Shown in pieces: positions 1 to 9,382 of a stretch of DNA of 64,000 nt (positions are counted from its first letter, which is position 1; every line of letters starts with the position of its first letter). The stretch is from contig NZ_PGFE01000001.1 of assembly GCF_002797595.1 (NCBI RefSeq), positions 1,054,001 through 1,118,000 on the forward strand, in the 5' to 3' direction. The position numbers and the translations under genes are program-made. The stretch is from Sediminihabitans luteus (GTDB lineage: Bacteria > Actinomycetota > Actinomycetes > Actinomycetales > Cellulomonadaceae). The notes under the pieces were generated by a model. It saw only the letters and a program-made list of their open reading frames with translations. It was not told where the DNA came from and did not search any database.

Positions 1-1132
1 CGAGCTCGGCGTCGAGCTCGGCCTCGACGCGCTCGCGGAGCCTGACGATCACGCCGTCGGCGCTGCGCTCCGACTCCTGGACCGTGAACCGGGCGACAGA
101 CCCCGCGACGATCTCGCGCGCCGAGCTCACGCGCTCCGCGGTCTCGGTGGGCGCGTTGGCGCGCACGGCCGCGAGGTCGAGCAGCAGCACGTCGTCGACG
201 TCGCCCACGGCGGGCTCGACGTCGTGGTGCAGCGCGAGGTCGAGCACGACCAGGCCGTGCGACCCGGCGTCGTCGCCCGCGCGGGCGGTGGCGCGCGAGC
301 GTGCCTGGACCACGGCCGCCGCGTGGACGAGGTAGGCGATGTCGCCGTCGGTCGTGGCGACGGGACCACGGCGCGCGGTGCCCGAGCACGAGACCACGAG
401 GTCGGCGTCGGCGAGGGCGCCGACGAGGTCGTCGACGGCCATCACGTCGTGCGAGGCCGCGAACTCGGCGGCACGGCCCGAGGCCGACCACACGCGCACG
501 TCGGTGCACCCGCGGGCCCGCAGCGCGGCGACCGAGGCGCCCGCGTACGCGCCGGTGCCGACGATCACGGCGCGGGCGGCGCGCCACGCGGGCACGCTGG
601 GCTCGGCGAGGTCGAGCGCGACCGACACGACCGAGCGGCCGTCGGCGCCGAGGTGGGTGCGGGCCGCGACGGCCTTGGACGCGCGCGAGGCGGTCTGGAA
701 GAGCCGTTCGAGCGACGCGCTCGTGGTGCCCTCGGCGTGCGCGGTCGCGAGCGAGCGGCGTACCTGGCCCGCGATCTCGCGCTCCCCGAGCACCATCGAG
801 TCGAGCCCCGAGGCGACGTCGAACAGGTGCGCGACGACGTCGTCCGCGCGGCGCACCGTGAACGCGGCCACGGCCTCGTCGAGCGTGACGCCCGAGGCCG
901 TGGCGACGAGGCCCGCGATCTCCCGGGCGGCGTGCTCGGCGGCGAGGTCGGTCAGGGTGCCGTCGATGTCGAGGTACAGCTCGAACCGGTTGCACGTCGC
1001 GAGTGCAACCGCTCCGGAGATCGCCTGGCACGTGGTCACCGCCGACGCTGCGACCGTGTGCGCTCCGCCGGAGAGGATCTCCAGGGCGTCGAGGTCGAGG
1101 TCGTGGTGGCTGGCCGTCATCGACATGAGCAC
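1..1132 (-). CDS. hemA: Glutamyl-tRNA reductase HemA (3' end outside window)
   Basis: Reduces glutamyl-tRNA to glutamate-1-semialdehyde with NADPH, the first committed step of C5-pathway tetrapyrrole synthesis. At least 377 residues are visible. The catalytic cysteine lies in ATCNRFELY near residue 47, a Gly-rich nucleotide-binding stretch (IVGTGAYAG) near residue 180, and the C-terminal dimerisation region is entered before the window ends. I chose the GTG at 1132 because it gives the short N-terminus ahead of the TASHHDLDL block; ATGs at 1126 and 1120 are in frame and cannot be excluded. It is divergent from hemE across about 50 bp, and its product feeds HemL at the far end of the cluster. 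The family is clear; only the start is uncertain. Confidence 0.93.
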   Translation of the reverse strand, partial: MLMSMTASHHDLDLDALEILSGGAHTVAASAVTTCQAISGAVALATCNRFELYLDIDGTLTDLAAEHAAREIAGLVATASGVTLDEAVAAFTVRRADDVVAHLFDVASGLDSMVLGEREIAGQVRRSLATAHAEGTTSASLERLFQTASRASKAVAARTHLGADGRSVVSVALDLAEPSVPAWRAARAVIVGTGAYAGASVAALRARGCTDVRVWSASGRAAEFAASHDVMAVDDLVGALADADLVVSCSGTARRGPVATTDGDIAYLVHAAAVVQARSRATARAGDDAGSHGLVVLDLALHHDVEPAVGDVDDVLLLDLAAVRANAPTETAERVSSAREIVAGSVARFTVQESERSADGVIVRLRERVEAELDAEL

Positions 1133-1183
1133 CACAGTGCGTCGATTTAATCATTCACGGCAGGCAAAGGCAGAATCGGTGGC
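1133..1183. promoter_or_regulatory. Divergent hemA/hemE promoter region
   Basis: This 51-bp gap is one of the most AT-rich stretches of the first 9 kb (GATTTAATCATTC at 1143-1155). TTTAAT at 1145-1150 could be a -10 box for the rightward genes. No strong Shine-Dalgarno precedes the hemE GTG at 1184, only a distant AAAGG. Both haem transcripts must start in or close to this gap. The exact boxes are inferred. Confidence 0.4.
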
Positions 1184-2245
1184 GTGAACCTTCCCTCGAA
1201 CCACCCCCTGGTGACCGGCGTCACGAATGATTCGCCCTTCGTGCGCGCAATTCACGGCGACCGCCCGGAAATCACACCGGTGTGGTTCATGCGGCAGGCC
1301 GGCCGCTCGCTGCCCGAGTACCGCGCGCTGCGCGAGGGCACCGGGATGCTCGAGTCGTGCCTGCGCCCCGACATGGCGTCGGAGATCACGCTCCAGCCCG
1401 TGCGCCGGCACGGCGTGGACGCCGCGGTGTTCTTCTCGGACATCGTCGTGCCGCTGCGTCTCGCGGGCGTCGACGTCGAGATCCGCAGCGGCGTGGGCCC
1501 GGTCATGGGCCAGGCGTACCGGACCGCGGACGACGTCGCGCGCCTCGTCGAGTCCGAGCTGACCGAAGAGGCCCTGGCGCCCGTCGTCGAGGCCGTGGGC
1601 CTCACGGTCGACGCGCTCGGCGCGACCCCGCTCATCGGCTTCGCGGGCGCGCCGTTCACGCTCGCCGCGTACCTCGTCGAGGGCCGCCCGAGCCGCGACC
1701 ACCTCGCGGCGCGCACCCTCATGCACGCCGACCCCGAGACCTGGGACCGCCTGGTCACCTGGGCCGCGGACCTCACGGGCACGTTCCTGCGCGCCCAGGT
1801 GCGCGCAGGGGCGAGCGCGGCCCAGCTGTTCGACTCGTGGGCGGGCAGCCTCTCGCGCGCCGACTACGAGGCCGGGGCGGCGCCCGCGAGCGCCCGCGCG
1901 CTGACGCACGTGCACGACCTGGGCGTGCAGGTCATCCACTTCGGGACGGGCACCGAGCACCTGCTGCGGTCGATGCACGCGGTCGGGGCCGACGTCGTGG
2001 GCGTCGACCACCGCACGCCGCTCGACGAGGCGGACGCGCTGCTGGGCGGCGGCGTGCCGTTGCAGGGCAACGTCGACCCGGCGCTGCTCGCGGCGCCGTG
2101 GCCCGTGCTCGAGGCGCACGTGCGCGACGTGGTCGCGCGCGGCCGGGTGGCCCCGGCGCACGTGGTGAACCTGGGCCACGGCGTGCCGCCCGAGACCGAC
2201 CCGACGGTCCTGACCCGCGTCGTCGAGCTCGTGCACTCGCTGTGA
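1184..2245 (+). CDS. hemE: Uroporphyrinogen III decarboxylase
   Basis: Removes the four acetate carboxyls of uroporphyrinogen III to give coproporphyrinogen III in the cytosol. The 353-residue length is normal. The diagnostic substrate-binding motif FMRQAGRSLPEYR lies at about residues 35-47, followed by the FFSDIVVPL and GFAGAPFTLAAYL blocks and the C-terminal NLGHGVPPETDP signature. It starts with GTG. Its TGA overlaps the GTG of the next gene (GTGA at 2242-2245), so the two are translationally coupled. No anomaly seen. Confidence 0.97.
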   Translation: MNLPSNHPLVTGVTNDSPFVRAIHGDRPEITPVWFMRQAGRSLPEYRALREGTGMLESCLRPDMASEITLQPVRRHGVDAAVFFSDIVVPLRLAGVDVEIRSGVGPVMGQAYRTADDVARLVESELTEEALAPVVEAVGLTVDALGATPLIGFAGAPFTLAAYLVEGRPSRDHLAARTLMHADPETWDRLVTWAADLTGTFLRAQVRAGASAAQLFDSWAGSLSRADYEAGAAPASARALTHVHDLGVQVIHFGTGTEHLLRSMHAVGADVVGVDHRTPLDEADALLGGGVPLQGNVDPALLAAPWPVLEAHVRDVVARGRVAPAHVVNLGHGVPPETDPTVLTRVVELVHSL

Positions 2246-3666
2246 GCGCGCCCGGGCAGGTGTGGGACGCGGTCGTCGTCGGCGGTGGTGTCGCGGGGCT
2301 GACCGCGGCGCACGGCCTGCGGGCGCGCGGCCTGCGCGTGCTCGTGCTCGAGGCGGGGGCGCGGTGCGGCGGTCCGGTGCGCGGCGGCACCCTGGTGCGG
2401 GCGGACGGCGCCCGGCTGGCCGTCGACGTGGGCGCGGAGTCGTTCGCGGCGCGCGGCACGGGCGTCGCGGCGCTGGCCGGGAGCCTGGGCCTGCACGTGG
2501 TCGAGCCGAGCGGTGCGAGCGCGTGGATCCGCACCGCCGACGACGTGTTCCCGATCCCGGCGGCGGGCGTGCTGGGCATCCCGGGCGACCCGTGGGCCGC
2601 GGACGTGCGCCGGGCCGTGGGGCTGCGCGGCGCCCTGCGCGCCTCGCTCGACCGGTGGCTGCCCGCGGGCCGCACCGACGCCTCGGACCTCGGGGCGCTC
2701 GTGCGCTCGCGCCTGGGCGCGCGGGTCGTGGACCGGCTCGTCGCGCCGGTCGCGGCGGGCGTGCACTCGGCGCCGCTCGACGCGCTCGACGTCGACGCGG
2801 TCGCGCCCGGGCTGCGCGCCGCGCTCGACCGCGAGGGCTCGCTCGCAGGGGCGGTGCGCTCGCTGCGCGCGCTCGCGCCGGCGGGTTCGGCGGTGCGGGG
2901 CGTCGAGGGCGGCGTGCACGGACTCGTCACGGCGCTCGTCGCCGCGGTCGAGGAGACGCCCGGGGTCGGCCCGGCGGGCACGGTCCGCACGGGCGCGCAC
3001 GTCTCGGCCGTGTTCCGCACGCGCACCGACGGTGCGTGGTCGGTGCTGGTCGACGGCGCGGGCGACCCCGTGCTGGCGCGCCGGCTCGTGGTCGCGGCAC
3101 CCGGGGTCGTGGACCTCGTGCAGGACGTCGGCGCCGACGGCGGCCCCACCGGCGTGGGGGTCACGCCGCCACGGCCGGCCGGGACCGACGTCCGCCTCGT
3201 GACGCTCCTGCTCGACGCCCCCGCGCTCGACGCGGCGCCGCGCGGTACCGGCGTGCTCGTGGCGCCGGGCACCGACGTGGGTGCGAAGGCGCTCACGCAC
3301 GCGACCGCGAAGTGGCCGTGGCTGGCCGAGCGCGTGCGCTCGACGTTCGGCGCGGGGCGGCACGTCGTGCGCCTGTCGTACGGGCGCCTGGGCGTGCCGA
3401 CGCCCGAGCCGACGCTCGCCCGGGCCGTCGCGGACGCCGCGACGCTCCTCGGGACGCCGCTCGCGCCGTCCGCGGTCGAGGCCCACCTGAGCACGCGCTG
3501 GGACGGCACGCTGCCGCCCCCGACGCCGGACTACCGGCGGGCGGTCGCGGACGTCGCGGCCCGGGCGGACGCCGTCCCCGGCCTCGCGCTCACGGGCGGC
3601 TGGGTCGCGGGCACGGGCCTCGCGGCGGTCGTCGGCCACGCGAGCGCGGCCGTCGCGGAGCTGTAG
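2242..3666 (+). CDS. hemY: Coproporphyrinogen III/protoporphyrinogen oxidase, HemY type
   Basis: FAD-dependent oxidase of 474 residues. An N-terminal Rossmann motif VVVGGGVAGLTAAHGL (about residues 9-24) is followed by the FAD-binding ELEAG-like segment; the C-terminus has the GGWVAGTGLAAVVGHA cofactor-contact motif typical of HemY/CgoX. In actinobacteria this enzyme usually oxidises coproporphyrinogen III to coproporphyrin III (the coproporphyrin-dependent branch), so cgoX is an equally good name. The GTG start is set by the 4-base overlap with hemE. The usual downstream partners chdC (hemQ) and cpfC (hemH) are not in this window; the next gene is on the other strand. Confidence 0.93.
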   Translation: MSAPGQVWDAVVVGGGVAGLTAAHGLRARGLRVLVLEAGARCGGPVRGGTLVRADGARLAVDVGAESFAARGTGVAALAGSLGLHVVEPSGASAWIRTADDVFPIPAAGVLGIPGDPWAADVRRAVGLRGALRASLDRWLPAGRTDASDLGALVRSRLGARVVDRLVAPVAAGVHSAPLDALDVDAVAPGLRAALDREGSLAGAVRSLRALAPAGSAVRGVEGGVHGLVTALVAAVEETPGVGPAGTVRTGAHVSAVFRTRTDGAWSVLVDGAGDPVLARRLVVAAPGVVDLVQDVGADGGPTGVGVTPPRPAGTDVRLVTLLLDAPALDAAPRGTGVLVAPGTDVGAKALTHATAKWPWLAERVRSTFGAGRHVVRLSYGRLGVPTPEPTLARAVADAATLLGTPLAPSAVEAHLSTRWDGTLPPPTPDYRRAVADVAARADAVPGLALTGGWVAGTGLAAVVGHASAAVAEL

Positions 3667-3694
3667 CCGTCGCGGAGCTGGAGCGGTCCCCCGC

Positions 3695-4300
3695 TCAGCC
3701 GGCGACGGCCGTGCGCTCGCCCGGCGCGGCCCCGCGCACCACGAGCTGCTCGCGCTCCTTGGCGCTGCGCATGCGCACCGCGAACTCGGCCTGCGCGGTG
3801 ACCCGACGGCGCACGCGCCGCGCCTCGAGCACGACGACCGCGGCGCCCGCGAGCAGGACCCCGAGCGCGACCGTGCGCACGGGGTGCATGTACTCCAGGT
3901 GCCGCCACGCGGGGATCGTGAGCGCGACGAGGCCCGCGAGCGCGGCGACCGCGAGCAGCGCGAGGAGCGCCTCGACGACCACGCGCCCGGGGCGCCGCAC
4001 GCGCACGCCGAGCTCGTCGCGGACCTCCGCGAACGTCGACGCCTCGACCTCTCCCCCGCTCTCGCGGTCGGTCCAGGAGTACCGGGGCGCGCCGTCCTCG
4101 AGCCGCACCTCGACGGCCACGGGCTGCGCCTGCGGGCGCGGGGCACGCACGCTCACGGTGCCGCGCTGCGGCGTGACCCGGCGCAACGAGACCCGTGCGC
4201 CGTACCCGTGCAGGTACGCGGCGAGGTCGACCGCGGCGAGCTTGATGTCGGAGCGTGCCTGCGCCTGCTCGGGCGTGTAGACGACGCGCTTGGTTCCCAT
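3695..4300 (-). CDS. Conserved hypothetical membrane protein
   Basis: The 201-residue protein has a soluble, basic N-terminal half (residues 1-110, starting MGTKRVVYTPEQAQARSD), two hydrophobic helices (about 118-140 and 148-165) and a charged C-terminus. No catalytic motif is visible and I do not recognise a family. The ATG at 4300 is supported by an AGGGAGGA ribosome site about 10 bases upstream. It sits on the opposite strand between hemY and hemC, so it interrupts an otherwise rightward haem cluster; convergence with hemY leaves only 28 bp. A role in haem metabolism is possible from position alone and is not shown by the sequence. Confidence 0.75.
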   Translation of the reverse strand: MGTKRVVYTPEQAQARSDIKLAAVDLAAYLHGYGARVSLRRVTPQRGTVSVRAPRPQAQPVAVEVRLEDGAPRYSWTDRESGGEVEASTFAEVRDELGVRVRRPGRVVVEALLALLAVAALAGLVALTIPAWRHLEYMHPVRTVALGVLLAGAAVVVLEARRVRRRVTAQAEFAVRMRSAKEREQLVVRGAAPGERTAVAG

Positions 4301-4571
4301 GCGTGGTGTGTCCTCCCTGCGGCCTCGGTGCCGCTCGTCGGCAAGGTAGCGCCCGGGTCTGGGACGCCGCCACGACGCGCCTGGGAAGTTGCTGTGGACG
4401 ACGATTCCGCCGCCTTTTCCCGTCGCGCCGGCCGATTGTCGGACGCCGCATTGTGCGGAATTCTGGAAATGCTGACGCGATGTCGTCACGAAGATGACCG
4501 CACGTCATTTCCGCGTCACGTCCGTGGATCACATTTCGACAATCGACCCGCCGACGGAGGACACTTGGGCG
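4301..4571 (+). promoter_or_regulatory. hemCDBL upstream region
   Basis: These 271 bp separate the leftward membrane-protein gene from hemC. Bases 4380-4545 are much less GC-rich than the flanks and contain several GTCA/TGAC repeats (4470-4530). TTGTCG near 4437 followed after about 17 bases by AATTCT is a possible promoter. GGAGG at 4556-4560 is the hemC ribosome site. No known riboswitch fold is recognisable. Confidence 0.4.
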
Positions 4572-5606
4572 GTGACGATCCGGGTAGGGACCAGAGGCAG
4601 CACGCTCGCGTGGACGCAGTCGGGGCACGTCGCCCGACGGCTCCAGGAGCTCACGGGCGAGGACGTCGAGCTCGTGCGCGTGCGCACCGACGGCGACGTG
4701 CTCACCGGGCCGCTGAGCCAGATGGGCGGCACCGGGGTCTTCGTGACCGCGCTGCGCGACGCCCTGCTCGCGGGACGCTGCGACGTCGCCGTGCACTCGC
4801 TCAAGGACCTGCCCACGCAGCCCGCCGAGGGCCTGCACCTCGTGACCCCCGAGCGCGAGGACCCCCGCGACGCCCTGTGCGCGCGCGACGGCCTCACGCT
4901 CGCGACCCTGCCCGCGCGCGCCCGCGTCGGCACGGGCTCCCCGCGCCGCGCCGCGCAGCTGCGGCTCGTGCGCCCCGACCTGGAGGTCGTGGACATCCGC
5001 GGCAACGTCGACACCCGGCTCGCGCGCGCGCTCGGGCCCGACGCCGACCTCGACGCCGTCGTCCTCGCCGCCGCAGGCCTGCGCCGCATCGACCGGATCG
5101 ACTCCGCGACCGAGCTGCTCGACCCGCACACCGTGCTCCCCGCCCCCGGCCAGGGGGCGCTCGGCGTCGAGGTGCGCGCGGGCTCGCGCGACGACCCCGC
5201 GCTCGCCGCAGCCCTCGCCGCGCTCGACCACGAGCCCACGCGCCTCGCCGTGACCGCCGAGCGTGCGCTGCTGCGCCGCCTCGAGGCAGGCTGCGCCGCA
5301 CCGGTCGGCACCTCCGCGACGCTCGAGGGCACCCCCGTCGACGCACTGCCCGGCGACACGCTCGTGCTGCGCGCCGTCGTCGCGCGCGTCGACGGCAGCG
5401 AGTCGCTGCGCCACACCGCGTCGACCACGTTCGAGGCGCTCCCCGCAGGCTCCGACCGGTCCACAGACTCCACGACGGCGACTGCCGCCGCACGGACCCA
5501 GGCCGCGCACGACCTCGGGGTGCACGTCGCGGACAAGCTCCTCGCCCGCGGGGCCGAGCAGCTCGCGCCGCTGCGCGCGACCGGCACCCCCGGGACGGGC
5601 GACTGA
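4572..5606 (+). CDS. hemC: Hydroxymethylbilane synthase (porphobilinogen deaminase)
   Basis: Polymerises four porphobilinogens into hydroxymethylbilane. The 344-residue protein starts VTIRVGTRGS, the usual N-terminus of the family. The GTG at 4572 lies 11 bases after GGAGG, so I prefer it to the longer in-frame ATG at 4494. Motifs include LKDLPTQP, GTGSPRRAAQL and, near residue 241, the cysteine in LEAGCAAPVG that carries the dipyrromethane cofactor. It is first of the hemC-hemD-hemB-hemL run, and its TGA overlaps the hemD ATG (TGATG). Confidence 0.96.
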   Translation: MTIRVGTRGSTLAWTQSGHVARRLQELTGEDVELVRVRTDGDVLTGPLSQMGGTGVFVTALRDALLAGRCDVAVHSLKDLPTQPAEGLHLVTPEREDPRDALCARDGLTLATLPARARVGTGSPRRAAQLRLVRPDLEVVDIRGNVDTRLARALGPDADLDAVVLAAAGLRRIDRIDSATELLDPHTVLPAPGQGALGVEVRAGSRDDPALAAALAALDHEPTRLAVTAERALLRRLEAGCAAPVGTSATLEGTPVDALPGDTLVLRAVVARVDGSESLRHTASTTFEALPAGSDRSTDSTTATAAARTQAAHDLGVHVADKLLARGAEQLAPLRATGTPGTGD

Positions 5607-6898
5607 TGCCCGGACGCCTGCGCGACCCCAGCGACATGCACCGCCTCGCGGCCGGGATCGAGCGTGCCCGCGCCGTCCGGCTCGCGAACGCCCCGACGCC
5701 GGACGACGCAGTGACAAGCGACGCTGTGCCTGCCGACGCTGCGCCCGCTGGCGTTGTGCCCACCGATGCCGTGCCCGCAGCGGTCGGTGACACCGCCGGC
5801 GGCGATGCCAGCGATGGCGGCGATGCCAGCGATGGCGGTGCCACCGCCGGCGATGCCACCGGCGGCGAGGCTCAGGTCGGGAGCGCGATCGACACCGCGC
5901 CCGGCACGGCGGTCGGCACCGGCGACGCCGGCAACACCGACCCAGCAGACCCGGCCGACCCGGCCGACCCGCTCGACGGCCTCACCGTCCTCGTGCCGCG
6001 CGCGCCCGAGCGTGCCGCGGGGCTCGTCGCGCTGCTCGAGGCCCGGGGCGCCCGCGCCGTCGTGAGCGCCGCGATCACGCGCGCGCCGGTGGACGACGTC
6101 ACGCCGGTCGACGACGCCGTCGCGGCCCTCGCGCGCGGCGCGTTCACGTGGGTCACGGTCACGAGCGTCAACGCGATCGACGAGCTCGTCGCCGCGGCGT
6201 CGCGCGCCGGGACCGACCTCGCGGCGGCCCCGGCCCGGTGGGCGGCCGTCGGGCCCGCGACCGCGGCCGGCCTCGCCGCGATCGACGTGGACGTCGAGCT
6301 CGTGCCCGAGGAGAACTCGGCGCGCGGCCTGCTCGCCGCGTTCCCCCCGCCGGGCGACGCGCTCGCCCCGCCGCGCGTGCTCGTGCCGCAGGGCGACCTC
6401 GCCGCACCGCGCATGGTCGAGGGCCTCGCCGCCGCCGGGTACGACCCGAGCGTCGTCACGGTCTACCGGACCGTCTCGCACCCGCTCTCGCCCGAGGCCG
6501 TCGCGGCGTGGCGCGAGGGCACGGTCGACGTCGTCGTCCTGACCTCCGGGTCGGTCGCACGCGAGGTCGCCGCCCAGCTCGGCGCGCACGGCTGCGTCGC
6601 GGGCGTCGCGATCGGCCGGCCCACCGCGCGCGCCGCGGCCGAGGTCGACCTGCGCGTCGACGAGGTCGCCCCGACGGCCGACGACGCGGGCCTGCTCGCC
6701 GCGATCGAGGCCGTCGCCCGCGCGACCGCGAACGACCGGCGCGCCCGTGCCGCGTCCCGCACGGCAGCCCCTGCCGCGGCGCTCACCCCGCGACGTCCGG
6801 CACCGACGTCCTCGGCACCACCGGCCGTGACACCACCAGCCGTGACACCACCGGCCGTGACCGACGAAACCCCCGCCACCCCTGGGAGCCCCACGTGA
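5606..6898 (+). CDS. hemD: Uroporphyrinogen III synthase with long low-complexity extensions
   Basis: Closes and inverts hydroxymethylbilane to uroporphyrinogen III. The catalytic domain runs from about residue 120 ([16 protein letters not shown]) to 375, with [29 protein letters not shown] and [13 protein letters not shown] blocks. The protein is 430 residues, far above the usual 250-270. A short N-terminal segment (1-35) and an Ala/Gly/Asp/Thr-rich linker (36-120) with imperfect repeats precede the domain, and a Pro/Thr-rich tail with three PPAVT units follows it. The function of the extensions is unknown; they are probably disordered. The start overlaps the hemC stop and the stop overlaps the hemB start. 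Confidence 0.9.
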   Translation: MPGRLRDPSDMHRLAAGIERARAVRLANAPTPDDAVTSDAVPADAAPAGVVPTDAVPAAVGDTAGGDASDGGDASDGGATAGDATGGEAQVGSAIDTAPGTAVGTGDAGNTDPADPADPADPLDGLTVLVPRAPERAAGLVALLEARGARAVVSAAITRAPVDDVTPVDDAVAALARGAFTWVTVTSVNAIDELVAAASRAGTDLAAAPARWAAVGPATAAGLAAIDVDVELVPEENSARGLLAAFPPPGDALAPPRVLVPQGDLAAPRMVEGLAAAGYDPSVVTVYRTVSHPLSPEAVAAWREGTVDVVVLTSGSVAREVAAQLGAHGCVAGVAIGRPTARAAAEVDLRVDEVAPTADDAGLLAAIEAVARATANDRRARAASRTAAPAAALTPRRPAPTSSAPPAVTPPAVTPPAVTDETPATPGSPT

Positions 6899-7899
6899 CC
6901 GTCCTGCTGCGCCCCCGCCGTCTGCGCACGAACCCCGCGATGCGACGCCTCGTCGCCGAGACGCGCCTGCACGCGCGCGACCTCGTGCTGCCGATGTTCG
7001 TCAAGGAGGGCATCGACGCGCCGCACCCGATCGCGTCGATGCCGGGCGTCGTCCAGCACTCCGAGGCGTCGTTCCCCGGCGCGGTGCGCGAGGCGCTCGC
7101 GGCGGGCGTGGGCGGCATCATGCTGTTCGGCATCCCCGCGGTGCGCGACGCGGCGGGCTCGGCCGGGACCGACCCGGACGGCGTCCTGCAGCGCGCCCTG
7201 CGCACGGCGCGCTCGATCGTCGACTCCGAGGTCGCGGCCGGCACCAGCCAGGGCCTCGTGGTCATGGCCGACACGTGCCTCGACGAGTTCACCGACCACG
7301 GCCACTGCGGCGTGCTCGACGACCAGGGCCGCGTCGACAACGACGCGACCCTGCCCGTGTACGCGGCCATGGCCGTGGAGCAGGCCAGGGCCGGGGCCGA
7401 CGTCGTCGCGCCGTCCGGCATGATGGACGGCCAGGTCGCCGTGATCCGCGACGCGCTCGACGACGCCGGGTTCGGCGACGTCGCGATCCTGGCCTACTCC
7501 GCGAAGTACGCGAGCGCGTTCTACGGCCCGTTCCGCGAGGCCGTGGACTCGGCGCTCCAGGGCGACCGTCGCACGTACCAGATGGACGCCGCGAACGGCC
7601 GCGAGGGCGAGCGCGAGGCCGACATCGACCTTGCCGAGGGCGCCGACATGGTCATGGTCAAGCCCGCGGGCTCGTACCTCGACGTGCTCGCGCGCGTCGC
7701 GGAGCGGTCCGACGTGCCCGTGGCCGCCTACCAGGTCTCGGGCGAGTACGCGATGATCGAGGCGGCCGCCGCGAACGGCTGGATCGACCGCCGGGGCGCG
7801 ATCCTCGAGTCGGTCCTGGGGATCCGGCGCGCGGGCGCGAACGTCGTGCTGACGTACTGGGCGACCGAGATCGCGGCGTGGCTCGCCGCGGACGCCTGA
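6895..7899 (+). CDS. hemB: Delta-aminolevulinic acid dehydratase (porphobilinogen synthase)
   Basis: Condenses two 5-aminolevulinates to porphobilinogen. The 334-residue protein starts at the GTG at 6895 that overlaps the hemD stop (GTGA). The two active-site lysines are visible in [13 protein letters not shown] (about residue 203) and [14 protein letters not shown] (about 255). The metal loop reads [14 protein letters not shown], lacking the middle cysteine of the zinc-type DxCLCxY motif, so a magnesium-dependent form is likely. Much longer forms of the reading frame overlap hemD and can be dismissed because the conserved N-terminus [15 protein letters not shown] begins here. Confidence 0.95.
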   Translation: MTVLLRPRRLRTNPAMRRLVAETRLHARDLVLPMFVKEGIDAPHPIASMPGVVQHSEASFPGAVREALAAGVGGIMLFGIPAVRDAAGSAGTDPDGVLQRALRTARSIVDSEVAAGTSQGLVVMADTCLDEFTDHGHCGVLDDQGRVDNDATLPVYAAMAVEQARAGADVVAPSGMMDGQVAVIRDALDDAGFGDVAILAYSAKYASAFYGPFREAVDSALQGDRRTYQMDAANGREGEREADIDLAEGADMVMVKPAGSYLDVLARVAERSDVPVAAYQVSGEYAMIEAAAANGWIDRRGAILESVLGIRRAGANVVLTYWATEIAAWLAADA

Positions 7900-7951
7900 G
7901 CGACCCCCTGAACGACACGAGACCAGTGACCCGAGCGATGGAGACCCAGCG

Positions 7952-9322
7952 ATGACCGACACGACCGGGACCGCGACGCAGATGGCCGCGGCCGCCTCGC
8001 TCGGCACGAGCCCCGACAACCACAGCGCGTTCGAGCGTGCGCAGCGCGTCCTGCCGGGCGGCGTGAGCTCGCCCGTGCGCGCGTACGGGTCGGTCGGCGG
8101 CGACCCGCGGTTCCTGACGTCGGCGCGCGGCGCCTGGGTCACCGACGTCGAGGGTCGCGAGTACGCCGACCTCGTGTGCTCGTGGGGACCCGCGCTGCTG
8201 GGTCACGCGCACCCCGAGGTCGTGGCCGCGGTGCAGGACGCCGCAGCCCGCGGTCTGTCGTTCGGTGCACCGACCCTCGCCGAGGTCGAGCTGGGCGAGG
8301 AGATCCGCCGCCGCGTGCCCGCGGCCGAGCGGGTGCGCCTCGTCTCGACGGGGACCGAGGCCACGATGACCGCCGTCCGCCTCGCGCGCGGCGTGACCGG
8401 CCGGGCGCTGGTCGTGAAGTTCGCGGGCTGCTACCACGGGCACGTCGACGCGCTGCTGGCCGAGGCCGGCTCGGGCGTCGCGACGCTCGCGCTGCCGGGC
8501 TCGGCCGGGGTCACCGCGGCGAGCGCCGCCGAGACGCTCGTGCTGCCGTACAACGACCTCGCTGCGCTCGAGGCCGTGTTCGCCGAGCGGGGCAGCGACA
8601 TCGCCGCCGTGATCACCGAGGCGAGCCCCGCGAACATGGGTGTGGTGCCGCCGCTGCCCGGGTTCAACGCGGGCATCCGCCGCATCACCTCGGCGCACGG
8701 CGCGCTCATGATCATGGACGAGGTGCTCACCGGGTTCCGGGTCGGCCCGTCAGGCTGGTGGGGGTACGAGAACCGTGACTCGCTCGACTACACGCCCGAC
8801 CTCTTCACGTTCGGCAAGGTCGTCGGCGGCGGGATGCCCGTCGCCGCGCTCGGCGGCCCGGCCGCGGTCATGGACCACCTCGCACCGCTCGGCCCCGTCT
8901 ACCAGGCGGGCACGCTCTCGGGGAACCCCGTCGCCGTGGCCGCGGGCCTCACGACCCTGCGCCTCGCGGACGACGCGGTGTACGCGCGCGTCGACGAGGT
9001 GTCCTCGGTCCTGTCGACCGCGCTCGGCGACGCGCTCGACGCCGAGGGCGTGCCGCACGTGATCCAGCGCGCCGGCTCGCTGTTCTCCGCGTTCTTCGGG
9101 CCCTCGACCGTGGACGGCGTGCACGACTACGCGGCCGCGCAGGCCCAGGAGACGTTCCGCTACAAGGCCCTGTTCCACGCGATGCTCGACGCCGGGGTCA
9201 ACCTCCCGCCGTCGGTGTTCGAGGCGTGGTTCGTGAGCGCGGCGCACGACGACGCGGCCGTGGACCGGATCCTCGAGGCGCTGCCGCTGGGCGCGCGGGC
9301 GGCGGCGCGCGCCACGGCCTGA
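7952..9322 (+). CDS. hemL: Glutamate-1-semialdehyde 2,1-aminomutase
   Basis: PLP enzyme that turns glutamate-1-semialdehyde into 5-aminolevulinate, the substrate of HemB just upstream. It has 456 residues. Family blocks include the [14 protein letters not shown] start, [14 protein letters not shown], the cofactor aspartate in [11 protein letters not shown], and the Schiff-base lysine in [14 protein letters not shown] near residue 288. The gap to hemB is 52 bp. With HemA across the divergent promoter, this completes the route from glutamyl-tRNA to 5-aminolevulinate within one cluster. Confidence 0.96.
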   Translation: MTDTTGTATQMAAAASLGTSPDNHSAFERAQRVLPGGVSSPVRAYGSVGGDPRFLTSARGAWVTDVEGREYADLVCSWGPALLGHAHPEVVAAVQDAAARGLSFGAPTLAEVELGEEIRRRVPAAERVRLVSTGTEATMTAVRLARGVTGRALVVKFAGCYHGHVDALLAEAGSGVATLALPGSAGVTAASAAETLVLPYNDLAALEAVFAERGSDIAAVITEASPANMGVVPPLPGFNAGIRRITSAHGALMIMDEVLTGFRVGPSGWWGYENRDSLDYTPDLFTFGKVVGGGMPVAALGGPAAVMDHLAPLGPVYQAGTLSGNPVAVAAGLTTLRLADDAVYARVDEVSSVLSTALGDALDAEGVPHVIQRAGSLFSAFFGPSTVDGVHDYAAAQAQETFRYKALFHAMLDAGVNLPPSVFEAWFVSAAHDDAAVDRILEALPLGARAAARATA

Positions 9323-9369
9323 GCCGTCCACGGAGCGCACGGCCGGCCCAGACCCTCCACGCCCGGGCC

Positions 9370-9382
9370 TAGGGTGTCCGAC
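9370..9382 (+). promoter_or_regulatory. Leaderless promoter, unknown gene at 9383
   Basis: TAGGGT (9370-9375) followed by 7 bases and GTG at 9383 fits the actinobacterial leaderless pattern, with transcription starting at the start codon. It argues for the GTG at 9383 over the in-frame GTG at 9374, which overlaps the -10 box. Confidence 0.5.

Noticed and set aside
224-1187. Long rightward frames opposite hemA
   Set aside because: They are GC-bias shadows: Arg/Ala/Gly-rich products without any family motif, opposite a well-conserved enzyme.
1282-2241. A single long rightward frame running from within hemE through hemY
   Set aside because: Only the part from 2242 has conserved sequence; upstream it is hemE in a wrong frame. 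The GTGA overlap gives the real start.
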